A stretch of DNA of 64,000 nucleotides from Roseivirga echinicomitans (GCF_001592935.1 NZ_LRDB01000004.1:62001-126000); one strand, 5' to 3'. Shown: positions 27,359 to 35,757, numbered from the stretch's first letter. Numbers and translations are program-made. The notes: generated from the sequence alone by a model not told the origin.

Positions 27359-28081
27359 TTAGAGTAAGTTGAGTCTTCTCATTAATTCTGGTCTCTTAGA
27401 CCTACTGATTGGAATCACATTTTTCTCAATTAGAATGGTGTTGTCTTCAATGTCGACAATTCGTGAAAGATTAATGATGTAAGATCTATGCACATGGAAG
27501 AAAGGATCATTCGGTAGCTTGTCCACAATCTTCTTCAAAGTTGAATGCACTTTATATTCTTTTTCATGAGTTTTAATCAATATATAGTCTCCTTCAGCCT
27601 TTATGACGTTGATGGAATCCGTTTCGATTTTGATCAAAGTTCGGTCAATATTGACATACAAGGTTTTTGCCGAATCACCCTGCTTTTCATTGTTTGAACT
27701 TTCTGTCGAAGCAACAGCTTTGGGGGCGGCAACAAATGATTTGGCTTTTACTATTGCCTTCTCAAAGCGGGGTCTTTCAATTGGTTTTACCAAATAGTCG
27801 ATTACACTGTCATATTCAAATGCGGTAAGGGCTAGGCTTTGATCTGAAGTGGTAAGGATAATTCTTGGAGGGTTTTTTAGGGTTTGAATAAAATCGAATC
27901 CAGAAAAATCAGGCATGTGTATATCCAAGAATATGAGGTCAATATCGTTTTTGTTCAAGAATTTGATTGCACTCATGGCATTCGAAAATTGCTCGATCAT
28001 ATCTAAGTCAGGAACTTCAGAACAAAGCTGATTCAGAATCACTCTGGATGTCTCTTCGTCATCAATAATAATACAGGTCAT
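27359..28081 (-). CDS. LytTR-family response regulator
   Basis: A 240-residue DNA-binding regulator. The receiver occupies residues 1-~120 with acidic IIIDDEE, D53 in IFLDIHMP, and YLVKPIERP carrying the conserved Lys. The LytTR domain spans ~140-240 (LYVNIDRTLIKIETDSINVI; FFHVHRSYIINLSRIVDIED; VIPISRSKRPELMRRL). Its start overlaps the HPt stop by 4 bases (ATGA). It ends the relay operon and is the only DNA-binding output in the block apart from the alpha-CTD-like protein, so it is the prime candidate to bind the 21-bp-spaced repeats at promoters P1-P5. Confidence 0.95.
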   Translation of the reverse strand: MTCIIIDDEETSRVILNQLCSEVPDLDMIEQFSNAMSAIKFLNKNDIDLIFLDIHMPDFSGFDFIQTLKNPPRIILTTSDQSLALTAFEYDSVIDYLVKPIERPRFEKAIVKAKSFVAAPKAVASTESSNNEKQGDSAKTLYVNIDRTLIKIETDSINVIKAEGDYILIKTHEKEYKVHSTLKKIVDKLPNDPFFHVHRSYIINLSRIVDIEDNTILIEKNVIPISRSKRPELMRRLNLL

Positions 28082-28410
28082 ATTCGGTGGTTCTCAATGT
28101 GATTTAAAAAAGTAATCATTTTTTTTAGAATTTGAACGAAAACCTTGTGTAAGTCTGTGCGATTATTTTTTAAGTTTTCCTCAAAGTCTTGTGCTATCAA
28201 GTAGCTTTCCTGCATTCCGAGCAGGCTAATTTTATGTTTGAGCTTATGAACGTTACTAGCCGCATCAGTCAATTTACCTGAGGTGATATTGTTTTCAAAT
28301 TCCTTGATTTCAATGGGTAATTCTCTGGCTAAAACTTCCAAAAGTTTGTTCTCAAAAGCTAAATCACCATTCGAGAGTTGCTTAATATAGTTGAAGTTAG
28401 GTTTAGGCAT
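28078..28410 (-). CDS. Histidine phosphotransfer (HPt) protein
   Basis: A 110-residue all-helical protein. The motif VHKLKHKISLLGM matches the HPt signature AHxLKGxxxxxG, with H55 as phospho-acceptor; the usual Gly after Lys is His here. It overlaps the kinase gene upstream (8 bases) and the LytTR gene downstream (4 bases), so the three are translationally coupled. It likely carries phosphate from a receiver to the LytTR regulator or drains it in the opposite direction. Confidence 0.85.
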   Translation of the reverse strand: MPKPNFNYIKQLSNGDLAFENKLLEVLARELPIEIKEFENNITSGKLTDAASNVHKLKHKISLLGMQESYLIAQDFEENLKNNRTDLHKVFVQILKKMITFLNHIENHRI

Positions 28411-29569
28411 CGTTTTTTAATGTAAAGTAAAATGTGGTTCCTTCATTTAATTTAGATTCTAACCAAATGTCTCCAGCATAGTAGCTTACGATTTTCTTTA
28501 CTACCGAAAGCCCAATTCCTGTCGATTTTTGGTCTTCGTCTAAGCTTTGAAACACTTGAAAAATCTTGTCATAGTGAGTCTTGTCAATTCCTTTTCCGTT
28601 GTCCCTTACAAAAAACTCAAATCCATCTTCAATTTCTCGCGAACCAATTTCAACCAATGGGGCAGGCTTATCATTGTATTTTAGAGCATTTTCAATCAAG
28701 TTTTGAAATAGCTGTTGCAGCCTAAAGGCGTCACCATTGATCACGGGTAGATCACATATGATTTTGACTACCGAATGCTCTGGTAATACAATAGTTTCGA
28801 TTGTTTTTGCCACCAAGTCATTGAGGTTGATGGGGTGCTTCTCATCAACTGTTTTATCTATGGTAGAATACCTCAGAATACCATCAATCAGGTTGTCCAT
28901 TTTTTCAAGGTTGTCACCAATTAGATTGAAGGTTTCTATACCTGATGAATCTATAACTGATTTATAATCTTCTTTGATCCAGCTGGTTAAAGCTTCGATG
29001 TTTCGGATGGGCGACTTTAGGTCATGTGAAACTATATGGGCATAGTCGCTTAACTCTTGATTTTGTTTTTCTAAGCTGACCAGTAGTTCTTCTCTTTTAG
29101 AAAATATGAGAGCACCCTGTAAGGACAAGGTGAACTTATCGATAATTGGGCTCAGCTGATTAAGTTCAATTTGTGAGAATTCTTGCTTTCTTGAACTGTA
29201 TAGGAATAGGAGGCCTTGGTCTTTAAGGTTAAATATGGCTACCGAGCCACCTTTTAATTTTAGTGGCGCTATCAGTTGAATGTCTTGGGTTATTGGGTGC
29301 GATATGTGTTTGTTTTGATAATGAATATCCTTTAAAATTACTTTGTCGCACTCTAAAAGTTTTGGGGTACGTGTAGTAGGAATGGAGTAGGAAACACGAC
29401 AATGTTCCTCTGAATAAGAATAAATCCAACAGGCTTCCAGGTCTTTTCTCGACATAATCAGCTTGAGTAGGCTGTCACAGTTCTCCTTATAGTTAAAGGA
29501 CTTGCCTATGGCCATAGAGAACTCATACAGCTGGAGAATATCGATGATGTTTTTATTGATGGGTACCAT
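28403..29569 (-). CDS. Histidine kinase with N-terminal GAF-like sensor
   Basis: A 388-residue soluble kinase. Residues 1-~150 look like a GAF-type domain (helix LYEFSMAIGKSFNYKENCDS, then strands LEACWIYSY and VAIFNLKDQGLLFLYSS). The HisKA helix has H182 in YAHIVSHDLKSPIRN; the ATPase shows LIENALKYNDKP, VRDNGKGID and STGIGLSVVKKIV. The catalytic half closely resembles that of the 30684-32651 kinase, suggesting duplication. The gene starts 5 bases after the FIST gene, which likely supplies a ligand signal to it. Confidence 0.9.
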   Translation of the reverse strand: MVPINKNIIDILQLYEFSMAIGKSFNYKENCDSLLKLIMSRKDLEACWIYSYSEEHCRVSYSIPTTRTPKLLECDKVILKDIHYQNKHISHPITQDIQLIAPLKLKGGSVAIFNLKDQGLLFLYSSRKQEFSQIELNQLSPIIDKFTLSLQGALIFSKREELLVSLEKQNQELSDYAHIVSHDLKSPIRNIEALTSWIKEDYKSVIDSSGIETFNLIGDNLEKMDNLIDGILRYSTIDKTVDEKHPINLNDLVAKTIETIVLPEHSVVKIICDLPVINGDAFRLQQLFQNLIENALKYNDKPAPLVEIGSREIEDGFEFFVRDNGKGIDKTHYDKIFQVFQSLDEDQKSTGIGLSVVKKIVSYYAGDIWLESKLNEGTTFYFTLKNDA

Positions 29570-29574
29570 ATCTT

Positions 29575-30672
29575 CTATTCAAACAAACCTATAACCACTG
29601 TTTTATTAAATAACTGAAGATAGCTATCTCCAAAAGAGGATATTTCACCTAAGGTAAGTGCCCCCTCTACCGGAATAGGCTGATTGTTTTTTACCAGTTT
29701 TTTAGAAATAGCTTTAAGTTCTAAATGATAATCGTCTTCCAAAAAGAGGATACGTGATATGCAATTACTGATATAAGCTTGCTTTGGAGATTCGAGCTGA
29801 GTGATTACCTGAGATGCAGCAGCTTCAGCAGCTTGTATTAATGTTTCGTTATCTCCATTGAGAACATCAAGAACAGTGTTTTCCATCACCTCACCGATAC
29901 AAACAATTTCCCCCTTGTCGTTTAAGGTAAGCGGATCGCGAACCACATATTCGGAGTTGTCTTTTAGAATACCAAAAGGGTATGCTTTAGCAATTGATGG
30001 GAAGTTTTCACAACTGATCTCCTTTTGACTGTGCTCTTTGATGATGTTTTTATACACCTCAAAAGCGGGCTGCCAGTTAATTTCTTGGATTGTGTTTTTA
30101 TCTGTTTTTGTGGCTACATATGGGCCCGCTATTCTCTTCCAGCCATGCTTTACACCCAAGGCAATTTTGGATTTGGCAATAAGACCAACTGCCGCATCTT
30201 GATGAATTCCTGATTTATCGAAGACACAGGGGATCTGTAGTAGACTTAAACTTCCTGTTCCAGCTCCAATGTAAGAGACTTTGTTACCATACGAGGTATA
30301 CAATTCTGATAAATAAAGGGATAAGTAGGAGGTGAGACCATCGGCAAAAGTAAATAGGAAGTAGTTGTCATCTTCTTCCAAATCAATTTTTGGGATGTTG
30401 AAAGATTCCGTGTTTAAGTCCTTCACCAAATAGGTTTCCACTACATTAGAAAAGCCTGTCAGTATCATTCCTTCATCGTACACTTCTGTTCCAGAGATTA
30501 CTTTTGGGAAGATTCCCCCAATGAACGGAATATCATGTTCAACCAAACAGCCGATCAAGGCATTAATGTCAATTGCAGAATGTTCGGCAACCGAAATAAC
30601 AACGGTTTGTTGACCGAAGTTATTTATGATGCTTTCTGCAACTACTTTAGGATCAATTGTTTTTATATACAT
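29575..30672 (-). CDS. FIST-domain sensor protein
   Basis: A 365-residue soluble protein. Residues ~10-200 fit FIST_N (PFIGGIFPKVISGTEVYDEG; NYFLFTFADGLTSYLSLYL; VSYIGAGTGSLSL) and ~210-350 fit FIST_C (YPFGILKDNSEYVVRDPLTL; ALTLGEISSFGDSYLQLFNK). FIST domains are signal-input modules proposed to bind small ligands such as amino acids. It is a stand-alone protein placed 5-11 bases from two kinases, so it probably delivers its signal by protein contact. Confidence 0.9.
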   Translation of the reverse strand: MYIKTIDPKVVAESIINNFGQQTVVISVAEHSAIDINALIGCLVEHDIPFIGGIFPKVISGTEVYDEGMILTGFSNVVETYLVKDLNTESFNIPKIDLEEDDNYFLFTFADGLTSYLSLYLSELYTSYGNKVSYIGAGTGSLSLLQIPCVFDKSGIHQDAAVGLIAKSKIALGVKHGWKRIAGPYVATKTDKNTIQEINWQPAFEVYKNIIKEHSQKEISCENFPSIAKAYPFGILKDNSEYVVRDPLTLNDKGEIVCIGEVMENTVLDVLNGDNETLIQAAEAAASQVITQLESPKQAYISNCISRILFLEDDYHLELKAISKKLVKNNQPIPVEGALTLGEISSFGDSYLQLFNKTVVIGLFE

Positions 30673-30683
30673 GTTGGGTTTTT

Positions 30684-32651
30684 CTATTTTTTGAACTTCA
30701 GGAAAAAGGTAGTTCCAACTCCTTCTTCGCTTTCTAAATATATTTCTCCTTCATATTGCTCCACTATTTTCTTTACAATGGATAAGCCAATGCCAGTAGA
30801 ACCTTTTTTTGGATCAGTATTAAGGGATTGAAATATTCCAAAGATCTTTTCGTGATACTCCTTTGCTATACCCACTCCATTGTCTTTGATGGAATAAATC
30901 CAATACTTGCCAGCGTCTTGGTAGTCTATCTCCACGGTGCCCACTTCTTTATCGATGTAATTGATAGCGTTGCCTATTAAGTTCTGAAAGAGCTGCTGCA
31001 CACGGGTAGGATCTGCATAAATACTCGGAAGGGGTTTGTTAACTGTCACAGTGATGTGATCTGGGATATAGAGTAGGGCGACTATATTCTCGATGGTTTC
31101 ATCGATTGAAACAACCCTTTCTTCGTCTTTTGCTCGTTCAATGGCGGAATAGGTAAGGATTCCATTGATAAGGCTTTCCATCTTTTCCACTGTGAGTTCG
31201 ATCAAATCTAGGTTTCGATGTCCTTGATCATGCATTATATCGTTGCAATCTTCTTTGATCCAACTGACCAATGCCGAAATGCTTCGGAGGGGAGATTTTA
31301 AGTCATGAGAAACCACGTGGGCATATTCCTGTAATTCGTTATTGCTTTTTTCTAGCCTTTTTAAAAGGTTTTCCTTTTGTTGCTCCGCCCTTTCTTGTTC
31401 CGAAATGTCTTCGATTACGATGACATGGTATTTTATTTTTCCTGTGCTATCTCTCACTACACTCAAATTCGATTTTGCAGAAATTGTGGTGCCGTCTTTT
31501 TTGATGTACCTTTTTTTAAGAATTACAGTATCCTGTTCTCCATTCTGAATTTTTTGCATTAAGCCTTTGGATGCTGCTAAGTCACCGGCATGTGTTATGT
31601 CTTCAAATCTAAGCGATTTTGACTCTTCATGGGTGTAACCTAATAAGTCTAGTAGGGCTTGGTTTACTTTGGTAAGCGCCCCATTATCAGACAATACAAT
31701 CCCTAGTGGGGAGTTGTCAAAAATAACTTCGAGCTGTTCCCTTTGGTCTTCTATAAGCGCATTCCTACGCGCTTCTTCCGTAATGTTTTCTAAAATTGAT
31801 AGTCGATATTTTGGCTTGCCGTGGTCATCAAAAATGGTGGTAATATTTACCCTTACTTTGATTAGCTCACCTTTTTTCGTTTTAATTTCTTGTGTGAAAT
31901 CTATTCGATTTTTCTCACCAGAGTTCATCTGGGCTTGTATTTCCTGAATTTTCGAAACATCCTGAGGGAGAATGAATTCAATAGGGTCAATGTGTTGCAG
32001 TTCATTGACAGTGAAGCCCATCATGTCTTGAAATGCCTTGTTCGATTTAATGATTGTACCATTTTCTGTCAATACAATTCCAAAAGGTGAACTGTTAACG
32101 ATTGTTGATAGTTCTGCCCTTTGTTCTTCTATCAGCACTCGGGCTTTATTTTCCTCAGTAATATCTCGGATAATGCCCTCGGCTGCTATGGCTACTTTTT
32201 TGTCATTATAAACTAAATTGGCATTTATGTGTACTAATTTGTAGGGTCCTTCTTTGGTATATACCCGTGCCACATAATCAGTAAAAGCTCCGTTTTTAAT
32301 CAGGTCTTTGTAGCAATTCATTGCATAGGTGAAGTCGTCTCTGTAAATAAGATTTACAATGTTCAAAGACTCATTTTGAAGATCATAACCAAAGAGTTCA
32401 ATGGCGGCTTCATTCATTTCTAGCGCATTTCCTGCCAAATCCATTTTTAAGTAGGCATCAGCTAAGCTGGAATAAACGCCATTCTCTTTCTTAGTAGGTT
32501 TGGGAGTTGAGGTAGTATTGGCAATTTTGAGTTTTTGGTTCAATTCATACAACTCAAGGGACTTTTCCTCAAGAATTTTTTCTGCTTCTTTTCTGGCTAG
32601 TTTTTCTCGACCTAAAGCTCTTTCCAATAAGGCTATTTGCTCATCAATCAT
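30684..32651 (-). CDS. Multi-PAS histidine kinase partner of H-NOX
   Basis: A 655-residue cytoplasmic kinase. It starts with a charged coiled coil (residues ~1-45, RALGREKLARKEAEKILEEK), then three PAS/PAC modules (~60-175, 180-300, 305-425; FGIVLTENGTIIKSNKAFQD and LGIVLSDNGALTKVNQALLD are internal repeats). HisKA H449 is in YAHVVSHDLKSPLRS; the ATPase has LIGNAINYI, IKDNGVGIA and STGIGLSIVKKIV. The start overlaps the H-NOX stop by 8 bases. H-NOX proteins often regulate a co-encoded kinase, so NO control of this enzyme is likely by family precedent. Confidence 0.92.
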   Translation of the reverse strand: MIDEQIALLERALGREKLARKEAEKILEEKSLELYELNQKLKIANTTSTPKPTKKENGVYSSLADAYLKMDLAGNALEMNEAAIELFGYDLQNESLNIVNLIYRDDFTYAMNCYKDLIKNGAFTDYVARVYTKEGPYKLVHINANLVYNDKKVAIAAEGIIRDITEENKARVLIEEQRAELSTIVNSSPFGIVLTENGTIIKSNKAFQDMMGFTVNELQHIDPIEFILPQDVSKIQEIQAQMNSGEKNRIDFTQEIKTKKGELIKVRVNITTIFDDHGKPKYRLSILENITEEARRNALIEDQREQLEVIFDNSPLGIVLSDNGALTKVNQALLDLLGYTHEESKSLRFEDITHAGDLAASKGLMQKIQNGEQDTVILKKRYIKKDGTTISAKSNLSVVRDSTGKIKYHVIVIEDISEQERAEQQKENLLKRLEKSNNELQEYAHVVSHDLKSPLRSISALVSWIKEDCNDIMHDQGHRNLDLIELTVEKMESLINGILTYSAIERAKDEERVVSIDETIENIVALLYIPDHITVTVNKPLPSIYADPTRVQQLFQNLIGNAINYIDKEVGTVEIDYQDAGKYWIYSIKDNGVGIAKEYHEKIFGIFQSLNTDPKKGSTGIGLSIVKKIVEQYEGEIYLESEEGVGTTFFLKFKK

Positions 32652-33186
32652 TATGAATAATATAGAATTTTACTCTGGTTCCTTCTGGGTTTAGCTTCTC
32701 ATAGGTAATGGTGCATTCTTGATGAAAATGCTCGAAAGTTTTCATCATTAAGGCCTCTGCTAATTTATATAGTGCACGCTGAGAAGAGTAAATCATTTCC
32801 ATGGAGTTCGGGCTCGTCTTAGTAACCTCAAAGGTGGGTAATTCAGCACCTGGATATATTTTCCGTACTTGAACATGAATATGACCCTCTACAGAATTGA
32901 GGAAGTCCATGGGGGATTTATAAAGCTCAAAGATGTTGGGGTGTGCTTTTTTTAAGTGGTTGAAAAAATGAACTCCGAAAGCATGAATTAGATCATCAAC
33001 AGGGATGTCTACTTCATCGCTTAGGTTTAAAATGAGTTGAAGCATTTCGTTAAAATCATAGGTGCCAATTGCAGTATATGCACCACCTGTTTTTAACTCA
33101 GCCCTTTCTATGATTTTATCCACGGTTGCAAGACCAAACTTGCTCTCCACCATTTCGAGGAATTCTGTAAATACTATGCCTTTCAT
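32644..33186 (-). CDS. H-NOX haem nitric-oxide sensor
   Basis: A 180-residue haem protein (HNOB family). It shows the start MKGIVFTEFLEMVESKFG, GGAYTAIGTYDFNEM, and the propionate-binding YxSxR motif as Y133-S-S-Q-R137. The proximal haem ligand should be H104 in GHIHVQVRKIYPG. The protein is soluble and full length. H-NOX proteins sense NO (facultative aerobes) or O2; I could not place a distal-pocket Tyr, so NO is the likelier ligand, but this needs alignment. It is coupled to the PAS kinase downstream (overlap) and follows a CheY-like regulator by one base. Confidence 0.93.
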   Translation of the reverse strand: MKGIVFTEFLEMVESKFGLATVDKIIERAELKTGGAYTAIGTYDFNEMLQLILNLSDEVDIPVDDLIHAFGVHFFNHLKKAHPNIFELYKSPMDFLNSVEGHIHVQVRKIYPGAELPTFEVTKTSPNSMEMIYSSQRALYKLAEALMMKTFEHFHQECTITYEKLNPEGTRVKFYIIHND

Positions 33187-33187
33187 A

Positions 33188-33607
33188 TTATGTAGTTATG
33201 AGTTGATTTATTTCCCAATAAGACAATAACTTAGCTATTTTATCAACGTAATCATCGTATTTCAATGGTTTTAAAATATAGCCAGCAATTCCAATTCGGT
33301 AACATTCGAGCAGATCTTTTTGATTGTTTGAGGTAGTGAGTACAATAGTAGGAATGTACCTGAGCCTGTCGTCATCTTTTAAACGTTTCAAGAATTCAAT
33401 TCCACTTATCCTTGGCATGTTGAGGTCTAGTAGAATGATTTGCGGAAGGAGGTCGGTGCCTTCTAGAATTTTCAAAGCTTCCTCTCCATTGTTGGCTTCT
33501 ATAATTTTGTTTTCATAATCTAGTTTAGAAACAGTTCTGTTGAACTTCATTCTTTCAATCATGTCGTCCTCAATAAAAAGAATAGAAGGGGAGGTTTTTT
33601 TGGTCAT
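33188..33607 (-). CDS. CheY-like response regulator of the relay operon
   Basis: A 139-residue receiver with LFIEDDMIE, phospho-acceptor D61 in IILLDLNMP, IVLTTSNN and YILKPL. I chose ATG 33607 because the sequence upstream to 33742 shows no receiver features and includes a possible promoter-like repeat (CCTTCGGTGAAATG at 33694). It lies one base before the H-NOX gene. With HPt and LytTR proteins in the same operon it may be the intermediate receiver of a His-Asp-His-Asp relay. Confidence 0.9.
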   Translation of the reverse strand: MTKKTSPSILFIEDDMIERMKFNRTVSKLDYENKIIEANNGEEALKILEGTDLLPQIILLDLNMPRISGIEFLKRLKDDDRLRYIPTIVLTTSNNQKDLLECYRIGIAGYILKPLKYDDYVDKIAKLLSYWEINQLITT

Positions 33608-33746
33608 TTTATTAAATGGTTTGATGCTTTTGTCTACGAATATCCTCAATAATTGCTTATTATTATCTTGGCTGCCGTTGAACGGGCGGGCTTCCTTCGG
33701 TGAAATGCACTTAACTATAGACGAATGGAAATAAGTGAGCAACCAC

Positions 33747-35072
33747 TTATTTCTTGATTTTTATCTCGACCCTTCTGTTTAAGGCCCTTCCATCTTTAGT
33801 AATATTACTGGCCAAAGCTTTTTCTTCTCCATATCCAATCACTATGGCCCTACTTACATCTACACCTTTAGAAAGCAGGTAGTCACGTACTGCTTCAGCT
33901 CTTTTTTGTGATAGGGCGTAGTTCTTGTCCTGTTGACCTATGTTATCTGTATGGCCATGAATTGCCACTTTGAAAATTTTTAATTCGGACATTAGTTCAG
34001 CCAGCTCATCTAGCTTGGCTTGGGTTGGCATATTTATTTCTGCTTTGTTAAAGTCGAAATACACCTGGTAGAGCGGTAGTTTTATTTCTGGGCAACCACC
34101 TTCTTCCAATGATCCAGCATTGTTAGGGCATTTATCCAGTTTATCAATCAGTCCGTCTTTATCAGTGTCGGGGCAACCATTAATAGTACCGGCAATGTTA
34201 GGACAAGCATCTTCTGAATCTTTCACACCGTCACCATCGGTATCTGGGCAGCCTTCCATTTCAATTTTACCAGCTAGCATAGGGCAATTGTCATCTTTGT
34301 CTGGAACTTTGTCTCCATCCATGTCAGGACATCCGTTGATTGTACCAGCAATTAATGGGCATGCGTCAAAGCGATCTTCTACACCATCTTTATCCGTATC
34401 TTCATATGGGCAGCCTTGGTTTTCCATTGGGCCATAAACAGAGGGACATGCGTCTTCTTTGTCTATGATGCCATCCTTATCAGTGTCGGTATTGTTTTTT
34501 AGAGAGAAAGAGAAACCTGCCGAGAACCTTCTATGGCTTACCTTATTGCTTTCAATATTAGCAACCTTTACCATGAACTGCATGTTTTTTGTAAAACGGT
34601 ATTTCAATCCCGCGGCCAATGGAAATACAACTCCAGCACCAGATTCTTTTTCAACTGCCGCTTCATTAAAATTGGCAATCCCAAAGCCCGCTTCAATAAA
34701 AGGAGTGAGTTTGGATTTTGTAGGTAATATGAAACCGTTGTTGAGTTTGAAGATTGCAGTAGCTTCTAAAGCAGCAATATTTACACGTATGTTGTTCATA
34801 TTGCTCAAATCCAGAAGGCCATTATTATGGTCTGTAATTTTACCTACCGCTATTTTTCCTGAAAAATTAAAGCTTTTTGAAAGGTAATGTTCAATTCCGA
34901 TACTGAAGGATGGTTTCTTGATTCTTAAGGCATCATCAAATGACTTCTTAAAAAAAGAGCCATACTGATTGTTGTCTGCAGTAATCACTAACCAAGCTTT
35001 GTCGCTTTCAAACTGCGCTTTGGTGGTGAATGAGATGAATAAAAATGTGAGTATAATGAGTATCCTGTTCAT
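33747..35072 (-). CDS. OmpA-family protein with TSP3 calcium repeats
   Basis: A 441-residue outer-membrane protein. Signal peptide to about TKA-Q (residue 20); residues ~25-195 form a small beta-barrel (Phe/Lys-rich strands such as YRFTKNMQFMVKV). Residues ~200-320 contain five thrombospondin type 3 units (DTDKDGIIDKEDACP and relatives) that bind calcium. Residues ~330-441 are the OmpA C-terminal peptidoglycan-binding domain (VYFDFNKAEIN; AIHGHTDNIGQ; LSQKRAEAVRDYLLSKGV; GRALNRRVEI). It heads the signalling operon under P4, suggesting that the regulon includes an envelope anchor or rigid spacer. Confidence 0.93.
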   Translation of the reverse strand: MNRILIILTFLFISFTTKAQFESDKAWLVITADNNQYGSFFKKSFDDALRIKKPSFSIGIEHYLSKSFNFSGKIAVGKITDHNNGLLDLSNMNNIRVNIAALEATAIFKLNNGFILPTKSKLTPFIEAGFGIANFNEAAVEKESGAGVVFPLAAGLKYRFTKNMQFMVKVANIESNKVSHRRFSAGFSFSLKNNTDTDKDGIIDKEDACPSVYGPMENQGCPYEDTDKDGVEDRFDACPLIAGTINGCPDMDGDKVPDKDDNCPMLAGKIEMEGCPDTDGDGVKDSEDACPNIAGTINGCPDTDKDGLIDKLDKCPNNAGSLEEGGCPEIKLPLYQVYFDFNKAEINMPTQAKLDELAELMSELKIFKVAIHGHTDNIGQQDKNYALSQKRAEAVRDYLLSKGVDVSRAIVIGYGEEKALASNITKDGRALNRRVEIKIKK

Positions 35073-35094
35073 AGCTTTGGATTGATAATGTTCT

Positions 35095-35158
35095 CAAACT
35101 TAGGGCATATAAAAAGGCTCTGAAATCCACTTTAGATGAATTGCACTTAAGCTTCGGT
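35095..35158 (-). promoter_or_regulatory. Promoter P4 with LytTR-type repeats (OmpA/signalling operon)
   Basis: Plus-strand reading: -7 box CAAACTTA (35095-35102), proximal half-site CTTTAGAT (35130-35137), distal half-site GCTTCGGT (35151-35158). Gaps of 28 and 21 as in the others. It precedes the OmpA gene start at 35072 and, through it, the LytTR gene, implying autoregulation. Confidence 0.65.
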
Positions 35159-35208
35159 GAAATTGATTTAAAGGTAGGTAAGGCTAAAAGTGAATTTTCA
35201 AATTTCTA

Positions 35209-35245
35209 TTAAAAAAATAGCCTCGTCTTATTACAGACGAGGCCT
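35209..35245 (-). terminator. Terminator of the CheY-like gene at 35356
   Basis: On the minus strand GGCCTCGTCT ... AGACGAGGCT forms a stem around GTAATA, followed by ATTTTTTT. It lies about 110 bases past the stop codon. Confidence 0.85.
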
Positions 35246-35355
35246 TAGGTAGAGTGACACACAAACACACACGTTTTTCACCTACCTATATTTTTATTTC
35301 TTGGTTTTAGTATTGAATGAGTGATTTGCTTCCGTTTAAGGATAGGTTTTTTTGT

Positions 35356-35757
35356 TCATGCCGCTTTTAATCGTTTGAAAACGATGTCAAGGGAATTGCT
35401 GGTAAGGGGCTTTGCAATAAAATCAATTACAAAAGGGTAGAATTTAGCTTTATTTAAATCAGCCTTGTCGGTAGAGGAAGACAATAAATAGATGTCGAAT
35501 TTTTGTTTGAGCTCAACGTTTAACTCATCGAATTGATCCAAGAAGTCCCATCCATCAAATTGAGGCATGTTAATATCCAGTAGTAGAATAATTTTCTGAA
35601 ATCCAATACCTTCTTTGGTAATGTAGCTTATAGCATCCTGTACATTACCGAATGTAATCACTTCGGCATTATTCACGTTTTTAGTGATAATGACCTTTGA
35701 GAGGAATTGGTTGATAGGGTCGTCATCAACCGTGATAAATACGTTGTTGTTCTGCAT
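35356..35757 (-). CDS. CheY-like single-domain response regulator
   Basis: A 133-residue receiver. I chose ATG 35757 (MQNNNVFITVDDDP) since the 42 codons before it are not receiver-like and the paralog at 23182-23583 starts at the same point. It has acidic VDDDP, the phospho-acceptor in ILLLDINMPQFDGWDF, LLSSSTDK and FIAKPL. It is a single gene with no kinase beside it, so it may take phosphate from a kinase in the block. Confidence 0.9.
   Translation of the reverse strand: MQNNNVFITVDDDPINQFLSKVIITKNVNNAEVITFGNVQDAISYITKEGIGFQKIILLLDINMPQFDGWDFLDQFDELNVELKQKFDIYLLSSSTDKADLNKAKFYPFVIDFIAKPLTSNSLDIVFKRLKAA

Noticed and set aside
33672-33701. Possible sixth LytTR-type site before the CheY-like gene at 33188-33607
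   Set aside because: A distal-like half-site (CCTTCGGT) is present, but the proximal repeat fits only at 22 bp and no CAAANNTA box stands at the required distance; mentioned under the feedback finding only.
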